From an uncultured Cohaesibacter sp. (GTDB lineage Bacteria; Pseudomonadota; Alphaproteobacteria; Rhizobiales; Cohaesibacteraceae): DNA of 64,000 nt. The position numbers and the translations under genes are program-made. Under the pieces are notes generated by a model. That model saw only the letters and a list, made by a program, of their open reading frames with translations, searched no databases and had not been told where the DNA came from. Location: positions 3,671,501 to 3,735,500 of the forward strand of contig NZ_OY821667.1 of NCBI RefSeq assembly GCF_963682185.1, in the 5' to 3' direction. Shown piece after piece: positions 49,095-57,706 of this stretch (position 1 is its first letter; each line of letters opens with the position of its first letter).

Positions 49095-49718
49095 ATGTCT
49101 GACGCCTTCTCTTTCCCGCAATGCTCGAAAAACGCTAATATTGCAGGATTGGGAGGTCTATTCCTTGTTGGTGTTTTGGCGTCAGCCGCTCCGGTGCATG
49201 CTCAAACTGCGGCTCCAGATGCTTCTCAACAGCAGACGCAGGACACAGAGACAGGTGCTTCAGCAGTCGGCTCTGATGATGCTGGCAACTGGCGCGCGCC
49301 TCTGCTCGCAGAAATGGGGCGTCTCGCCAATGATCTCGATGCACAGCGTCGTCTGAATATATTGCTCGAAGACAGGGTAGAATATATGACCCAGCGTCTC
49401 GATACGCTGGAACAGCGCAGCTTGCAGCAGGCCAAACGCATTGAAAGCCTGCAGGACGCTCTGAGTCAGGCGTCTGAAACCCGGCCCTCCGACGAGACTG
49501 CGCGAGAAAAGCCTTCCGAACAGGCCGAAATGGCCTCGCCCAAAAAAGATGTGGCCCCTGAGCAAGAGAGCAAAAGGCCTTCAGAGCCTTCTGATGAAGA
49601 AGACGAGGAAATGGCTAGCGACTTTGAACGCTTTCTTGATATGGGCGAAGCCATGATGCGGCGCTTCTTCGGTGTCGTGAAAGAATTCCGCAAGGATTTT
49701 GACGACAATCGTGTTTGA
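49095..49718 (+). CDS. Secreted coiled-coil protein of unknown function
   Basis: Protein of 207 residues. A signal peptide (about 15-37, GLGGLFLVGVLASAAPVHAQ) with an A-x-A cleavage site is followed by a Gln/Thr-rich linker, a coiled coil (about 60-120: RLANDLDAQRRLNILLEDRVEYM, TLEQRSLQQAKRIESL), and a Lys/Glu/Asp-rich tail with a short helix at the end (RFLDMGEAMMRRFFGVVKEF). The start at 49095 is preceded by AAAGG eight bases away; a closer ATG at 49089 has too little spacing. I recognise no family. The C-terminal helix may bind a membrane or partner. Confidence 0.7.
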   Translation: MSDAFSFPQCSKNANIAGLGGLFLVGVLASAAPVHAQTAAPDASQQQTQDTETGASAVGSDDAGNWRAPLLAEMGRLANDLDAQRRLNILLEDRVEYMTQRLDTLEQRSLQQAKRIESLQDALSQASETRPSDETAREKPSEQAEMASPKKDVAPEQESKRPSEPSDEEDEEMASDFERFLDMGEAMMRRFFGVVKEFRKDFDDNRV

Positions 49719-49781
49719 GGACATGTCCGCCGGACATTGATGGGAAACGGGGCGTTGCCGCAATCGGTGTCTCTTCGTGCT

Positions 49782-50804
49782 TCAGGCGCGTTCAAACCGG
49801 CCCATGATGATTTCATGATCGGAGAGGGCGCTGCCGATGTCATTGACGGCGGGCAGGATATGCGCCCCGTGGCAGGAAAAGCCTCGCGTGCAAAACCAGT
49901 CCAGCTTGCAGGGCGGGCGGGGCTTGTAGGTCAATAGGCTCGAGCGGGTTGTCGTGCCCTGCGCATTATTCGCCCAGCTGTAGCCATGACGTTCCGCCGC
50001 CCGAAAAAGCGGCTCTTGTAGCGCGGTGCCATCTTCAGGGGTGAACGCGGTGTTCAGATCCCCCGCGATGATAGTCGGTAGAGAAGGGGCAAAGGCATCC
50101 AGCGCAGCAATCAGGCGCTCCATCTGGGCAAGCCGAATGGAGGGATCGTCAAGGCTTTCAAGATGCACGGACGCAATACAGACGTCGCCTGCTTGCGTCG
50201 GTAGAATCGCCGCAACAGCGCAGCGTCCGCCAATGCGCGGTTGTTTTGATACGCTGCTATTACTCAAGCTCTCATCGGGACAGAACCAGAGCCCGGATGC
50301 ATCAAGGCGGATGAGAGCCTGAGCAACCGGAGGCACTCTGAAGAGGATGGCGTTTCCGTGCCAGCCTTTTTCATTGTGATCATCGGCAGCCAGCCGCCTT
50401 TCCAGATCATTGCCCAGCCCAAGCTCGAAAAATTCAAGTCCGAAGGCATAGCGCATGCCCAGACAGTCAGCGAGCGCGCGTGTTGTATTGCGCTGATGGG
50501 TCCGAGCCATGCCGCAATCCATTTCGGACAGAACGATGACATCGGGCGCATGGGGCCGGAGCAGTTCGGCACTCGGTTCAGGATAAAGACAGCGCTGCAT
50601 GTTCCAGCCCATGACGCAGAGAGACCCGGAGAGGGACGCCTCCTCGAGCAATTCGCCCCCTGTTTCAAGCATATGCAGGGCTTCCACTTTATCAAACAGC
50701 GCCTTGTGGGTCTGGTATGTACGCTCAGATTGCAAGATGTCTTGTTTGAGCGTGTCCTCGACCGGGGGCAGATTGGCGCATGTCTCTCTTTCGAACAGTT
50801 TCAT
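49782..50804 (-). CDS. Endonuclease/exonuclease/phosphatase (EEP) family protein
   Basis: Metal-dependent phosphoesterase fold of 340 residues, with no signal peptide. Landmarks are CVMGWNMQRCLYPE (the N of the metal site), VIVLSEMDCGMART (catalytic Glu), VCIASVHLESL, IIAGDLNTAFTP (GDLN), and a late SDHEIIMG (SDH). All catalytic motifs of the EEP superfamily are intact. Substrate could be DNA, a phospholipid or inositol phosphate. GGGGAAG lies upstream of ATG 50804. It converges on the coiled-coil gene; TGTCC-gcc-GGACA between them (about 49724-49737) could be a weak hairpin. Confidence 0.85.
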   Translation of the reverse strand: MKLFERETCANLPPVEDTLKQDILQSERTYQTHKALFDKVEALHMLETGGELLEEASLSGSLCVMGWNMQRCLYPEPSAELLRPHAPDVIVLSEMDCGMARTHQRNTTRALADCLGMRYAFGLEFFELGLGNDLERRLAADDHNEKGWHGNAILFRVPPVAQALIRLDASGLWFCPDESLSNSSVSKQPRIGGRCAVAAILPTQAGDVCIASVHLESLDDPSIRLAQMERLIAALDAFAPSLPTIIAGDLNTAFTPEDGTALQEPLFRAAERHGYSWANNAQGTTTRSSLLTYKPRPPCKLDWFCTRGFSCHGAHILPAVNDIGSALSDHEIIMGRFERA

Positions 50805-51590
50805 GATCAGGCTTCCCCTCGTCTTGGTCGCGGTGGCGTTCTCATGGTTTTATGACACCGCTTGAGAGCGGGCATGGACTGGCAGCAGGGGGGAAATGAC
50901 CGCTGCGTGACGACCTATCGATTCACACCCTTAATGCGAGGGCAATGTAAGGGCGGAATGTTACGACCAGATGTCTTGGCTCTATGTGCAGAAAGGATAG
51001 CGATACTGGGGCTTTATTGCACAGGCTTTTGCGGTGGCGCCTATGGTCTTTAAAGAAGACAGGCAGTGATTCCAGAAGAGCAAAACCCTTAGAACAGGAT
51101 ACAATAGGGCAAAGCCCCACCGCTTGGAACAATTTCCCCAAAGTGCCAACTGATTAGAGCCTTTTTAGCAGAAATATCTGATTAAATGGACTAAATTTTC
51201 AATATATTGCAGCTATGACTTGCCAACCGCAATGCAACCGCTCATAGTTTGAACTAAAGTAGCCGAGGTTTCTCTTGGCAACTTAATGGTGCATTGAGTT
51301 TTGTAACGCTTTGACAAAACTTGATATGAAGGCAGGTATTGCTTGGTTGGCTTTATCGTCAGCAGGAAACAAGGTGTTGGGCCTTGACTTGTTCTGTTGT
51401 CTGTCTTCAAAACCTCTATAGAGGGGTCGCTTCATCTGCTGTGAGATGAAGATGACAATATTGGTTGCGCGTATTCAAGCAGACAGAAGGCCTGCGGGCC
51501 TGAAAACCTTAGAATACGCATCGTGGAATGATGAAATTTGACCTTTATTGGGTTGCCATCATTCCGTTCAGTCGCTGGGGAGGACCGAAA
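50805..51590. promoter_or_regulatory. Long regulatory region with nested hairpins upstream of CrbR-like gene
   Basis: No protein-like frame. Near the 3' end are CCTCTATAGAGG (51413-51424), a perfect hairpin CTTCATCT-gctgtg-AGATGAAG (51431-51452), and a nested structure with outer arms GCGTATTC (51469-51476) and GAATACGC (51512-51519) enclosing AGGCC-tgcg-GGCCT (51488-51501). These lie within about 180 bp of the GTG start and could form a regulatory leader or a small RNA. Confidence 0.5.
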
Positions 51591-52262
51591 GTGCAACAGG
51601 CTTCGCTTAACATCATTATCGCGGACGATCATCCTTTGTTTCGTGGGGCGCTACGCCAGACACTGGAAACAATTTTCGATCAGATAGCCATCCATGAAGC
51701 CGGAACGCTGGAAGCGGTAGGCGAGAAGCTCGAACAATTCGAAGACATGGACCTTGTGCTCCTGGATCTATCCATGCCGGGGGTACGCGGATTTTCCGGA
51801 CTACTCTATTTGAGAGCGCAATATCCGGCTATTCCGGTTGTTATTGTCTCTGCCAGTGAGGATGTGCCGACCATTCGCCGCTGCATGGAGTTCGGCGCGT
51901 CGGGTTTCATTCCTAAATCTTTGCCGATTGACGACATCGCACAAGGCATCCGCGCCGTTCTGAACGGTGAAACCTGGGTTCCTGAAAGCATCGATCTCAG
52001 CGCTCCTTATAGCGATGAAATCACCGATCTTGTTGAACGCCTCAATACTTTGACGCCACAACAGGTTCGCGTTTTGATGATGCTCTCCGAAGGGCTTCTG
52101 AACAAGCAGATCGCCTATGAGCTTTCCGTTTCCGAAGCCACCGTCAAGGCGCACGTTTCGGCCATCCTGCAAAAACTCAATGTAGACAGCCGCACGCAGG
52201 CCGTGATTGCAGCCGCCAAGATCGAAGCCGGTCAGTGGCAGGCCATAGGGGCCAAAAGCTAA
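51591..52262 (+). CDS. LuxR/NarL-type response regulator, CrbR-like
   Basis: Transcription regulator of 223 residues. The receiver domain has acidic pair DDH (12-14), phospho-acceptor Asp59 in LLDLSMPG and Lys in FIPKSLP; the LuxR-type HTH follows (LTPQQVRVLMMLSEGLLNKQIAYELSVSEATVKAHV). The GTG start at 51591 is favoured by GGAGG eight bases upstream; the ATG at 51528 lacks one. It converges on the symporter-kinase gene. The pairing resembles CrbS/CrbR, which controls acetyl-CoA synthetase in Vibrio and Pseudomonas. No acs gene is in the window. Confidence 0.85.
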   Translation: MQQASLNIIIADDHPLFRGALRQTLETIFDQIAIHEAGTLEAVGEKLEQFEDMDLVLLDLSMPGVRGFSGLLYLRAQYPAIPVVIVSASEDVPTIRRCMEFGASGFIPKSLPIDDIAQGIRAVLNGETWVPESIDLSAPYSDEITDLVERLNTLTPQQVRVLMMLSEGLLNKQIAYELSVSEATVKAHVSAILQKLNVDSRTQAVIAAAKIEAGQWQAIGAKS

Positions 52263-52280
52263 AGCGCTCTAGTGGCTCTC

Positions 52281-52349
52281 TTGAAGCCTTGATGAGGCTT
52301 CAAGGAAACCTGATTTGAAAAACCCGCGCCGGTTCGGCTGCGGGTTTTT
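52281..52349 (+). terminator. Terminator after CrbR-like gene
   Basis: A first hairpin TTGAAGCC/GGCTTCAA (52281-52303) is followed by a strong terminator AAAAACCCGC/GCGGGTTTTT (52318-52349), with a T-run. The second stem has a run of A's on its 5' side, so it can also serve the convergent kinase gene. Confidence 0.9.
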
Positions 52350-52431
52350 ATTGTTGGGTGTGTATCCGTCCCGTCCAGTGCCGCTTCTTGGTAGGTCAAT
52401 TTGCCTCGTGCCGCTGCTATATGCAGTGCGT

Positions 52432-55400
52432 TTACTGCCCGCGTTTTCGTATGGCGGTCATGTTCCAGGTATTGAGCAGGGCACGCAGCTGGGCCGGTTT
52501 GACCGGCTTGTTGAGAATGGCCATGTCCTTGGATTTGGCCTCATCGCGCACCTCGGTTGTGCGGTCCGCCGTGATCAGGCTGGCCGCAATCTCCTGCCCG
52601 AATTTGGCGCGCAGCTTTTCGCAGGCCTCAGTGCCGAGCATTTCATCAAGATGATAGTCGATGAGAATGCCGTCCGGCACCTTCTCGCTTTCCTCAAGCA
52701 CCTTTTCCGCCTCTTCTAGAGACGAGGCGATCATGACATCACATCCCCAGCCTTCCAGCATCACCTTCATGCCATCCTGAATGACCGGCTCGTTATCCAC
52801 GCACAAAATGCGGAGATCACTGAGCGGCTGGTTGGCCATGGAACGCGGTGCCTCTGCGCGGCTGGCGCTATGGAGCAGGCGGAAGGCGGGCAGCTTGATG
52901 GCAAAGGCAGAGCCTTGCCCCGGCGTTGACATCAGCCGGATCGGGTGATCCAGCACCTTGGAAATGCGATCAACGATGGAGAGGCCGAGCCCTAGCCCGC
53001 TGGCGATCCGCGCGCCTTCGTCGAGCCGCTGGAATTCAAGGAAGATCTCTTCCTGCTGTTCGGGCGGAATGCCAACACCGGTATCATGCACCTGCACTTC
53101 AATGGCGCTGTCAAGGCGTCGGCAGCCCACCAAAACCGTGCCTTTGGGGGTATATTTGATGGCGTTGGAAATGAGATTCTGCAAAAGCCGCCGCAGCAGA
53201 TGCTTGTCGGAGCGCACATGCAGCCCGCAAGACACGATCCTGAGCTTGAGGCCCTTTTCCTGGGCCAATGGCTCGAAATCAATGCGCATCCGGTCGAGCA
53301 TCTCGTCGATCGGGAAGGCTGAAAGCTGTGGCTTCATGGCGCCAGAATCCAGCCGGGCGATGTCGAGCAGGGCGGCCAGAATGTCTTCCACCGCCTCAAG
53401 CGAACTATCGATATTGGTGGACATGACGGCGCTCTCTGCCAGTCCCGCATTGTCTTCGTCAGCTTTTGAGAGTGCTTCAAGGCGATTGACCAACGCCGTC
53501 GTATAAAGGCGCGCCGCATTCATGGGCTGCATGATGTCGTGCCCGGCTGCGGCAAGGAAGCGGGTCTTGGAGACGCTGGCTTCTTCTGCGGCCTGTTTGG
53601 CGCTGCGCAGGGCATCGTTCAGATGCATCAGCTCGCGGGTGCGATCCTTTACCCGCCGTTCAAGGGATTCATTGGCCGCTTCCAGCGCCCGCTCGGCGCG
53701 CACTCGCTCGGAAACATCGGTGAAGGTGATGACGATACCGCCATCGGGCATGGAATTGGCCCGAATATCCAGCGTCAGACCCGAGCTTGCCATGCTTTCC
53801 TGATAGGGGGCTTGCTGCACAACGATCAGATCAAGACGATGGCTGACAAGGTCTTCCACCGAGCCTTCGCCCAGATCGCCCCGTGCCGCAATATGGCTCA
53901 AGACCGAGGAAAGCGGCGTGCCAACCTGCCCGAAATCGGCAGGGATACGCAACAGGTCACGGAACGGGCGGTTCCAGAGAGTGAGCCGCAAGTCCGCGTC
54001 AAACACGGCGATGCCCTGACGCACATGATTGAGCGCCGTTTGCAGCAGGTCGCGGTTATAATGCAACGCTTCGGACGCATCATCCAGCAGCTTCATCGTG
54101 CCCTTGGGGGCACTTTCCCGCTTCTTGATCAACAGGCTCATCAAAAGTCGGGAGGAGGCCGCCCCAATGGCGCTGGCCAGCAACTGCTCGGCAAAGCGCA
54201 TAAAGAGCGGGTCCACCTCCATATTGCGGTCATAAAGGATGTCGCGCTGCTGGGCATGGGAGCGGAAGCTGCGTTGCGTGCGCTCGGCCCCCAGATAGCG
54301 CGCGACCATGTCTTCCAGGTCGCCGACAGACAGCATGGAGCGCCAAAGACGCAAGCTTGGGGAGGGGCGCAATTCATCCGGCACGAACAGGTTCGCCTGC
54401 AAACGCTCGATCAATTCCGGCCGACGGGAAACCGAGCCAGCCGAATAGGCGATGATGTTGAACAGGATGCTCCAGAAAACACCATGCAGCAAAGGCGGCA
54501 GGTCCGTCCCCAACAGGGCTTGTGGCTTGAGAAACTCGATCCCGAAGGGGCCTTGGGTCATGAAGCTGGTCGGGAACAGTCCCGACTGGGCAAACATTGG
54601 CAAAAGCAATGTATAGCCCCAGATGATGAAGCCCGTTACCAGACCGGCAATCGCGCCGCGCGCATTGGCCCGCTTCCAGATGAGCCCTCCGGCAAGGGCT
54701 GGGAGAAACTGCGCCATGGCGGCAAAGGCAATCAACCCGATCTGAGCCAGGGAGCTGTTGTTGACCGCCAACCGATAGAAGGCATAGGCCAGAGTGAACA
54801 GCACAAGGATCGAGATGCGCCTGACATTGAGCAGCAAACGCCCCATATCCGGCGCATCAATGGCAGTATCGGCATGGCGCCGCAGAATGAGCGGAATGAC
54901 CAGATCATTGGAGATCATGATGGCCAGCGCGACCGAGGAGATGATGACCATCGCAGTTGCGGCAGAAAGACCGCCCAGAAAGGCGATCAACGTGATCGCA
55001 TCCGCATTGACGGCCATCGGCAGGCTCAGCACATAGCTGTCAGCATCCACGCCGGGGCCAAGCACAAGCTGTCCGGCCAGTGTAATGGGAATGACAAACA
55101 GGTTGATGCCGACCAGATAAAGCGGAAACAGCCATGTGGCCCGAACCAGAGATTTCTTGGAGGTATTCTCGACCACGGCGACATGAAATTGGCGCGGTAG
55201 AAGCAGAGCCGCGCTGGCCGAGAGCATGGACAACACAATCCAGTGGATCGCATCCGGCCCATCTTCCACTCCATGGATGGAGATGCCCGCTTCGGCAGCC
55301 TTTGCGAACAGGTCAAACGGTCCATCGAAAATCCAGAAGGTGACGAACAGCCCAACTGTCAGAAAGGCAAACAGTTTGACGACGCTTTCCGCCGCAACGG

Positions 55401-55989
55401 CCAGAATGAGGCCTCCCTGATGCTCGGTGGCATCCGCATGGCGCGTGCCGAACAGAATGGCAAAGACAGCCATGGCAAGGGCGACAAAGAAGGCGATATC
55501 GGCCAACACGGGCACAGACCCGGTGGGGAAGGCGATATTCATATGCTGGATCAGCGTGGCAACCGACGTGGCAACGGCTTTGAGCTGCAGCGCAATATAG
55601 GGCATTGTGCCCACCACGGCGATAATGGTTGCAACGGCTGCAACTTGCTGGTTCTTGCCATAGCGCGCGCCCAGAAAGTCTGCGATCGAGGTGATGCGCT
55701 CGGTTTTGGAAAGCCGGATGATGCGCCAGACGAGGGGATAGCCGAGGGTAAAGACGATGACAGGGCCGATATAGATCGTCAGGAAATCTAGCCCGCTGGC
55801 CTTTGCCATGCCAACAGACCCAAAGAAGGTCCAGCTGGTACAATAGACCGCCAGAGAGAGCGCATAAAGGCTAGGATGGCGTTGAGCCGCTGTCTTGTTT
55901 CGCGCCCGATGGTCTCCGTAAGACGCGATGGCAAACAGAAGCCCGATATAGAGAAGGGTTGTGAGAACAACCATCCAGCCCTGAAGCAT
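52432..55989 (-). CDS. Sodium/solute-symporter–PAS–histidine kinase–receiver hybrid, CrbS-like
   Basis: Membrane sensor of 1185 residues. The N-terminal 520 residues are a sodium/solute symporter (SSS/SLC5) domain with about 13 helices (FGSVGMAKASGLDFLTIYIGP, DFLGARYGKNQQ). A linker and a PAS-like domain (about 650-770) follow, then HisKA with phospho-His near 820 (AAAGHDIMQPMNAAR), HATPase (GTVLVGC, DTGVGIPPEQ, GLGLGLSIV), and a C-terminal receiver (about 1062-1180, Asp near 1111 in LIDYHLDEM). This layout matches CrbS/MxtR and the CbrA group; the receiver and adjacent LuxR regulator favour CrbS. AAGGAG precedes the ATG. Acetate or another small carboxylate is the likely signal. Confidence 0.9.
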   Translation of the reverse strand: MLQGWMVVLTTLLYIGLLFAIASYGDHRARNKTAAQRHPSLYALSLAVYCTSWTFFGSVGMAKASGLDFLTIYIGPVIVFTLGYPLVWRIIRLSKTERITSIADFLGARYGKNQQVAAVATIIAVVGTMPYIALQLKAVATSVATLIQHMNIAFPTGSVPVLADIAFFVALAMAVFAILFGTRHADATEHQGGLILAVAAESVVKLFAFLTVGLFVTFWIFDGPFDLFAKAAEAGISIHGVEDGPDAIHWIVLSMLSASAALLLPRQFHVAVVENTSKKSLVRATWLFPLYLVGINLFVIPITLAGQLVLGPGVDADSYVLSLPMAVNADAITLIAFLGGLSAATAMVIISSVALAIMISNDLVIPLILRRHADTAIDAPDMGRLLLNVRRISILVLFTLAYAFYRLAVNNSSLAQIGLIAFAAMAQFLPALAGGLIWKRANARGAIAGLVTGFIIWGYTLLLPMFAQSGLFPTSFMTQGPFGIEFLKPQALLGTDLPPLLHGVFWSILFNIIAYSAGSVSRRPELIERLQANLFVPDELRPSPSLRLWRSMLSVGDLEDMVARYLGAERTQRSFRSHAQQRDILYDRNMEVDPLFMRFAEQLLASAIGAASSRLLMSLLIKKRESAPKGTMKLLDDASEALHYNRDLLQTALNHVRQGIAVFDADLRLTLWNRPFRDLLRIPADFGQVGTPLSSVLSHIAARGDLGEGSVEDLVSHRLDLIVVQQAPYQESMASSGLTLDIRANSMPDGGIVITFTDVSERVRAERALEAANESLERRVKDRTRELMHLNDALRSAKQAAEEASVSKTRFLAAAGHDIMQPMNAARLYTTALVNRLEALSKADEDNAGLAESAVMSTNIDSSLEAVEDILAALLDIARLDSGAMKPQLSAFPIDEMLDRMRIDFEPLAQEKGLKLRIVSCGLHVRSDKHLLRRLLQNLISNAIKYTPKGTVLVGCRRLDSAIEVQVHDTGVGIPPEQQEEIFLEFQRLDEGARIASGLGLGLSIVDRISKVLDHPIRLMSTPGQGSAFAIKLPAFRLLHSASRAEAPRSMANQPLSDLRILCVDNEPVIQDGMKVMLEGWGCDVMIASSLEEAEKVLEESEKVPDGILIDYHLDEMLGTEACEKLRAKFGQEIAASLITADRTTEVRDEAKSKDMAILNKPVKPAQLRALLNTWNMTAIRKRGQ

Positions 55990-56412
55990 GAAGCCTGCTC
56001 CTTGTTAAGAGTCTTCAAAGATATAGCATAAGAAATTTCAAAGGCACCAGAAAGAGCGTCTCGGATGCTGGAATTTAGACGAATTTTTAAGGACAGATCT
56101 GAACAATTGGGGGTAACAGGTGTGAGCGACTGGCCGAAAGGCCCGGATTGGCGCGACTTGTAGCCATCCTGAGGGGCTGTGCCCAAGCTGCGTTGCACGG
56201 TCATTTTGGTGGAAAACCGTCCCTCTTACAGCAAACATGGGGCGGAAAAGAGCACCCTCTTTGTTGCACTCTTGGGGGAAAAACCGCAATGATATTTATT
56301 CTTTATGTTTAGATCCCCGCTAGCACTATTCGGGTTAGCGAATTTTTGCGAGCCGTTCCATTCCCTTTACTGAATAAAGCCAAAATCAGCACCAATCCTT
56401 TCAGAGCAGACC
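55990..56412. other. Intergenic region between CrbS-like gene and aminotransferase
   Basis: Divergent promoter region. It holds no protein-like frame, tRNA or clear hairpin that I can support. Confidence 0.4.
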
Positions 56413-57624
56413 ATGACCGATCCTAAGCCGACACCGTCTTCCTCCCCCGCAAACACCGACTTGTTGGCTCATATTAGCCCGGAAGCCCGCAAAGCTCCGA
56501 ACAGTGGCATTATCGGCATCAAGTCTTATGCAGCAGGTCGGGAGGATGTCATTCCTCTTTGGATCGGAGAGGGGGCTCTGCCGACACCGGAATTCATATG
56601 CAAGGCAGCTGAAGATGCGCTGAAGGCCGGGGAGACCTTTTACACTTATGACAATGGCATCCCCGAACTGCGCGAAGCCATCGCGCGCTATCATGAGCGC
56701 CTCTATGGGCGTCCCTTCGATTCCAACCGTTTTTCGGTTACCGGTTCGGGCATGCAGGCAATCCAGCTGGCCGTGCGTCTGGTCATGAGTGCGGGGGAGG
56801 AGATCATTGTCCCGTCTCCGGCCTGGCCGAATATCGGCTCTGCGGTGCTCGTCGCGGGTGGCAAGCCCGTTGATCTGCCGCTTCACTTTCACCCCGAAGG
56901 CTGGAAGCTGGACATTGACGAGCTGTTTGACGCCTGCACAGACAAGACTCGGGCCCTTTTTATCAACACCCCGAACAACCCGACGGGCTGGGTGGCGACG
57001 TTTGATGAGTTGAAGGCGATCCTTGATTTCGCCCGTGAACGTGACATCTGGATTATCGCTGACGAAATCTACACCCGCTTCTATTTCGGCGACGATCGCG
57101 AAACCGCGCCCTCTTTTTATGAAATAGCAGAAGAGGACGACAAGATCCTTTATGTGAACAGCATGTCGAAAAACTGGGCCATGACCGGCTGGCGCGTTGG
57201 TTGGCTGGCGGCGCCAGTTTCCCTCATTCCCACCATCGGTAACCTCACACAATGCTCCACGTCTGGCGTAGCGCCTTTCATGCAGAAGGCCGCTGCCGTT
57301 GCGCTCAATGATGGTGAATTGTTCATTGCAGAGCAAATCGAGCGTGCCCGTTCAGGCCGCGAGAAGCTGCTTGCAGCGTTTGAGGGACACAATGCCATTC
57401 GCTTCGCGCCGCCCATGGGCAGTTTTTACTTCTTTTTCGGGCTGGAAGGTGAGGCCGATGCATCCATCATCACAAAACGCCTGGTTGATGAAGCAAATGT
57501 TGGTTTGGCGCCCGGGTTTGCGTTTGGTCAAAGCGGGTCCGCATTTATGCGACTATGTTTCGCGACAAACCCGGACAAATTGGATCAGGCAATTTACAGA
57601 CTGAACCAATGGCTAAGCCGGTGA
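56413..57624 (+). CDS. Class I/II pyridoxal-phosphate aminotransferase
   Basis: Fold type I PLP enzyme of 403 residues. The Schiff-base lysine is Lys253 in NSMSKNWAMTGWRVGW; other landmarks are YDNGIPELREAIARYHE, NTPNNPTGWV, IADEIYTRFYF and the substrate-binding Arg in MRLCFATNP. It belongs to the broad aspartate/tyrosine-type aminotransferases that act on amino and keto acids; exact substrate is not shown. It is a single gene, 82 bp before fixL, with a weak AGAGCAG ribosome site. Confidence 0.9.
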   Translation: MTDPKPTPSSSPANTDLLAHISPEARKAPNSGIIGIKSYAAGREDVIPLWIGEGALPTPEFICKAAEDALKAGETFYTYDNGIPELREAIARYHERLYGRPFDSNRFSVTGSGMQAIQLAVRLVMSAGEEIIVPSPAWPNIGSAVLVAGGKPVDLPLHFHPEGWKLDIDELFDACTDKTRALFINTPNNPTGWVATFDELKAILDFARERDIWIIADEIYTRFYFGDDRETAPSFYEIAEEDDKILYVNSMSKNWAMTGWRVGWLAAPVSLIPTIGNLTQCSTSGVAPFMQKAAAVALNDGELFIAEQIERARSGREKLLAAFEGHNAIRFAPPMGSFYFFFGLEGEADASIITKRLVDEANVGLAPGFAFGQSGSAFMRLCFATNPDKLDQAIYRLNQWLSR

Positions 57625-57706
57625 AATACGCTATACTTCGGAAAAACACCTAGAATCATCGGGACTTCCTTTTCAGGTCAGACTCTCGTCAACAGAAGAA
57701 GAAAGA

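Noticed and set aside
50862-51053. Short plus-strand frame in the gap before the CrbR-like gene
   Set aside because: No ribosome site or recognisable domain; composition is not protein-like.
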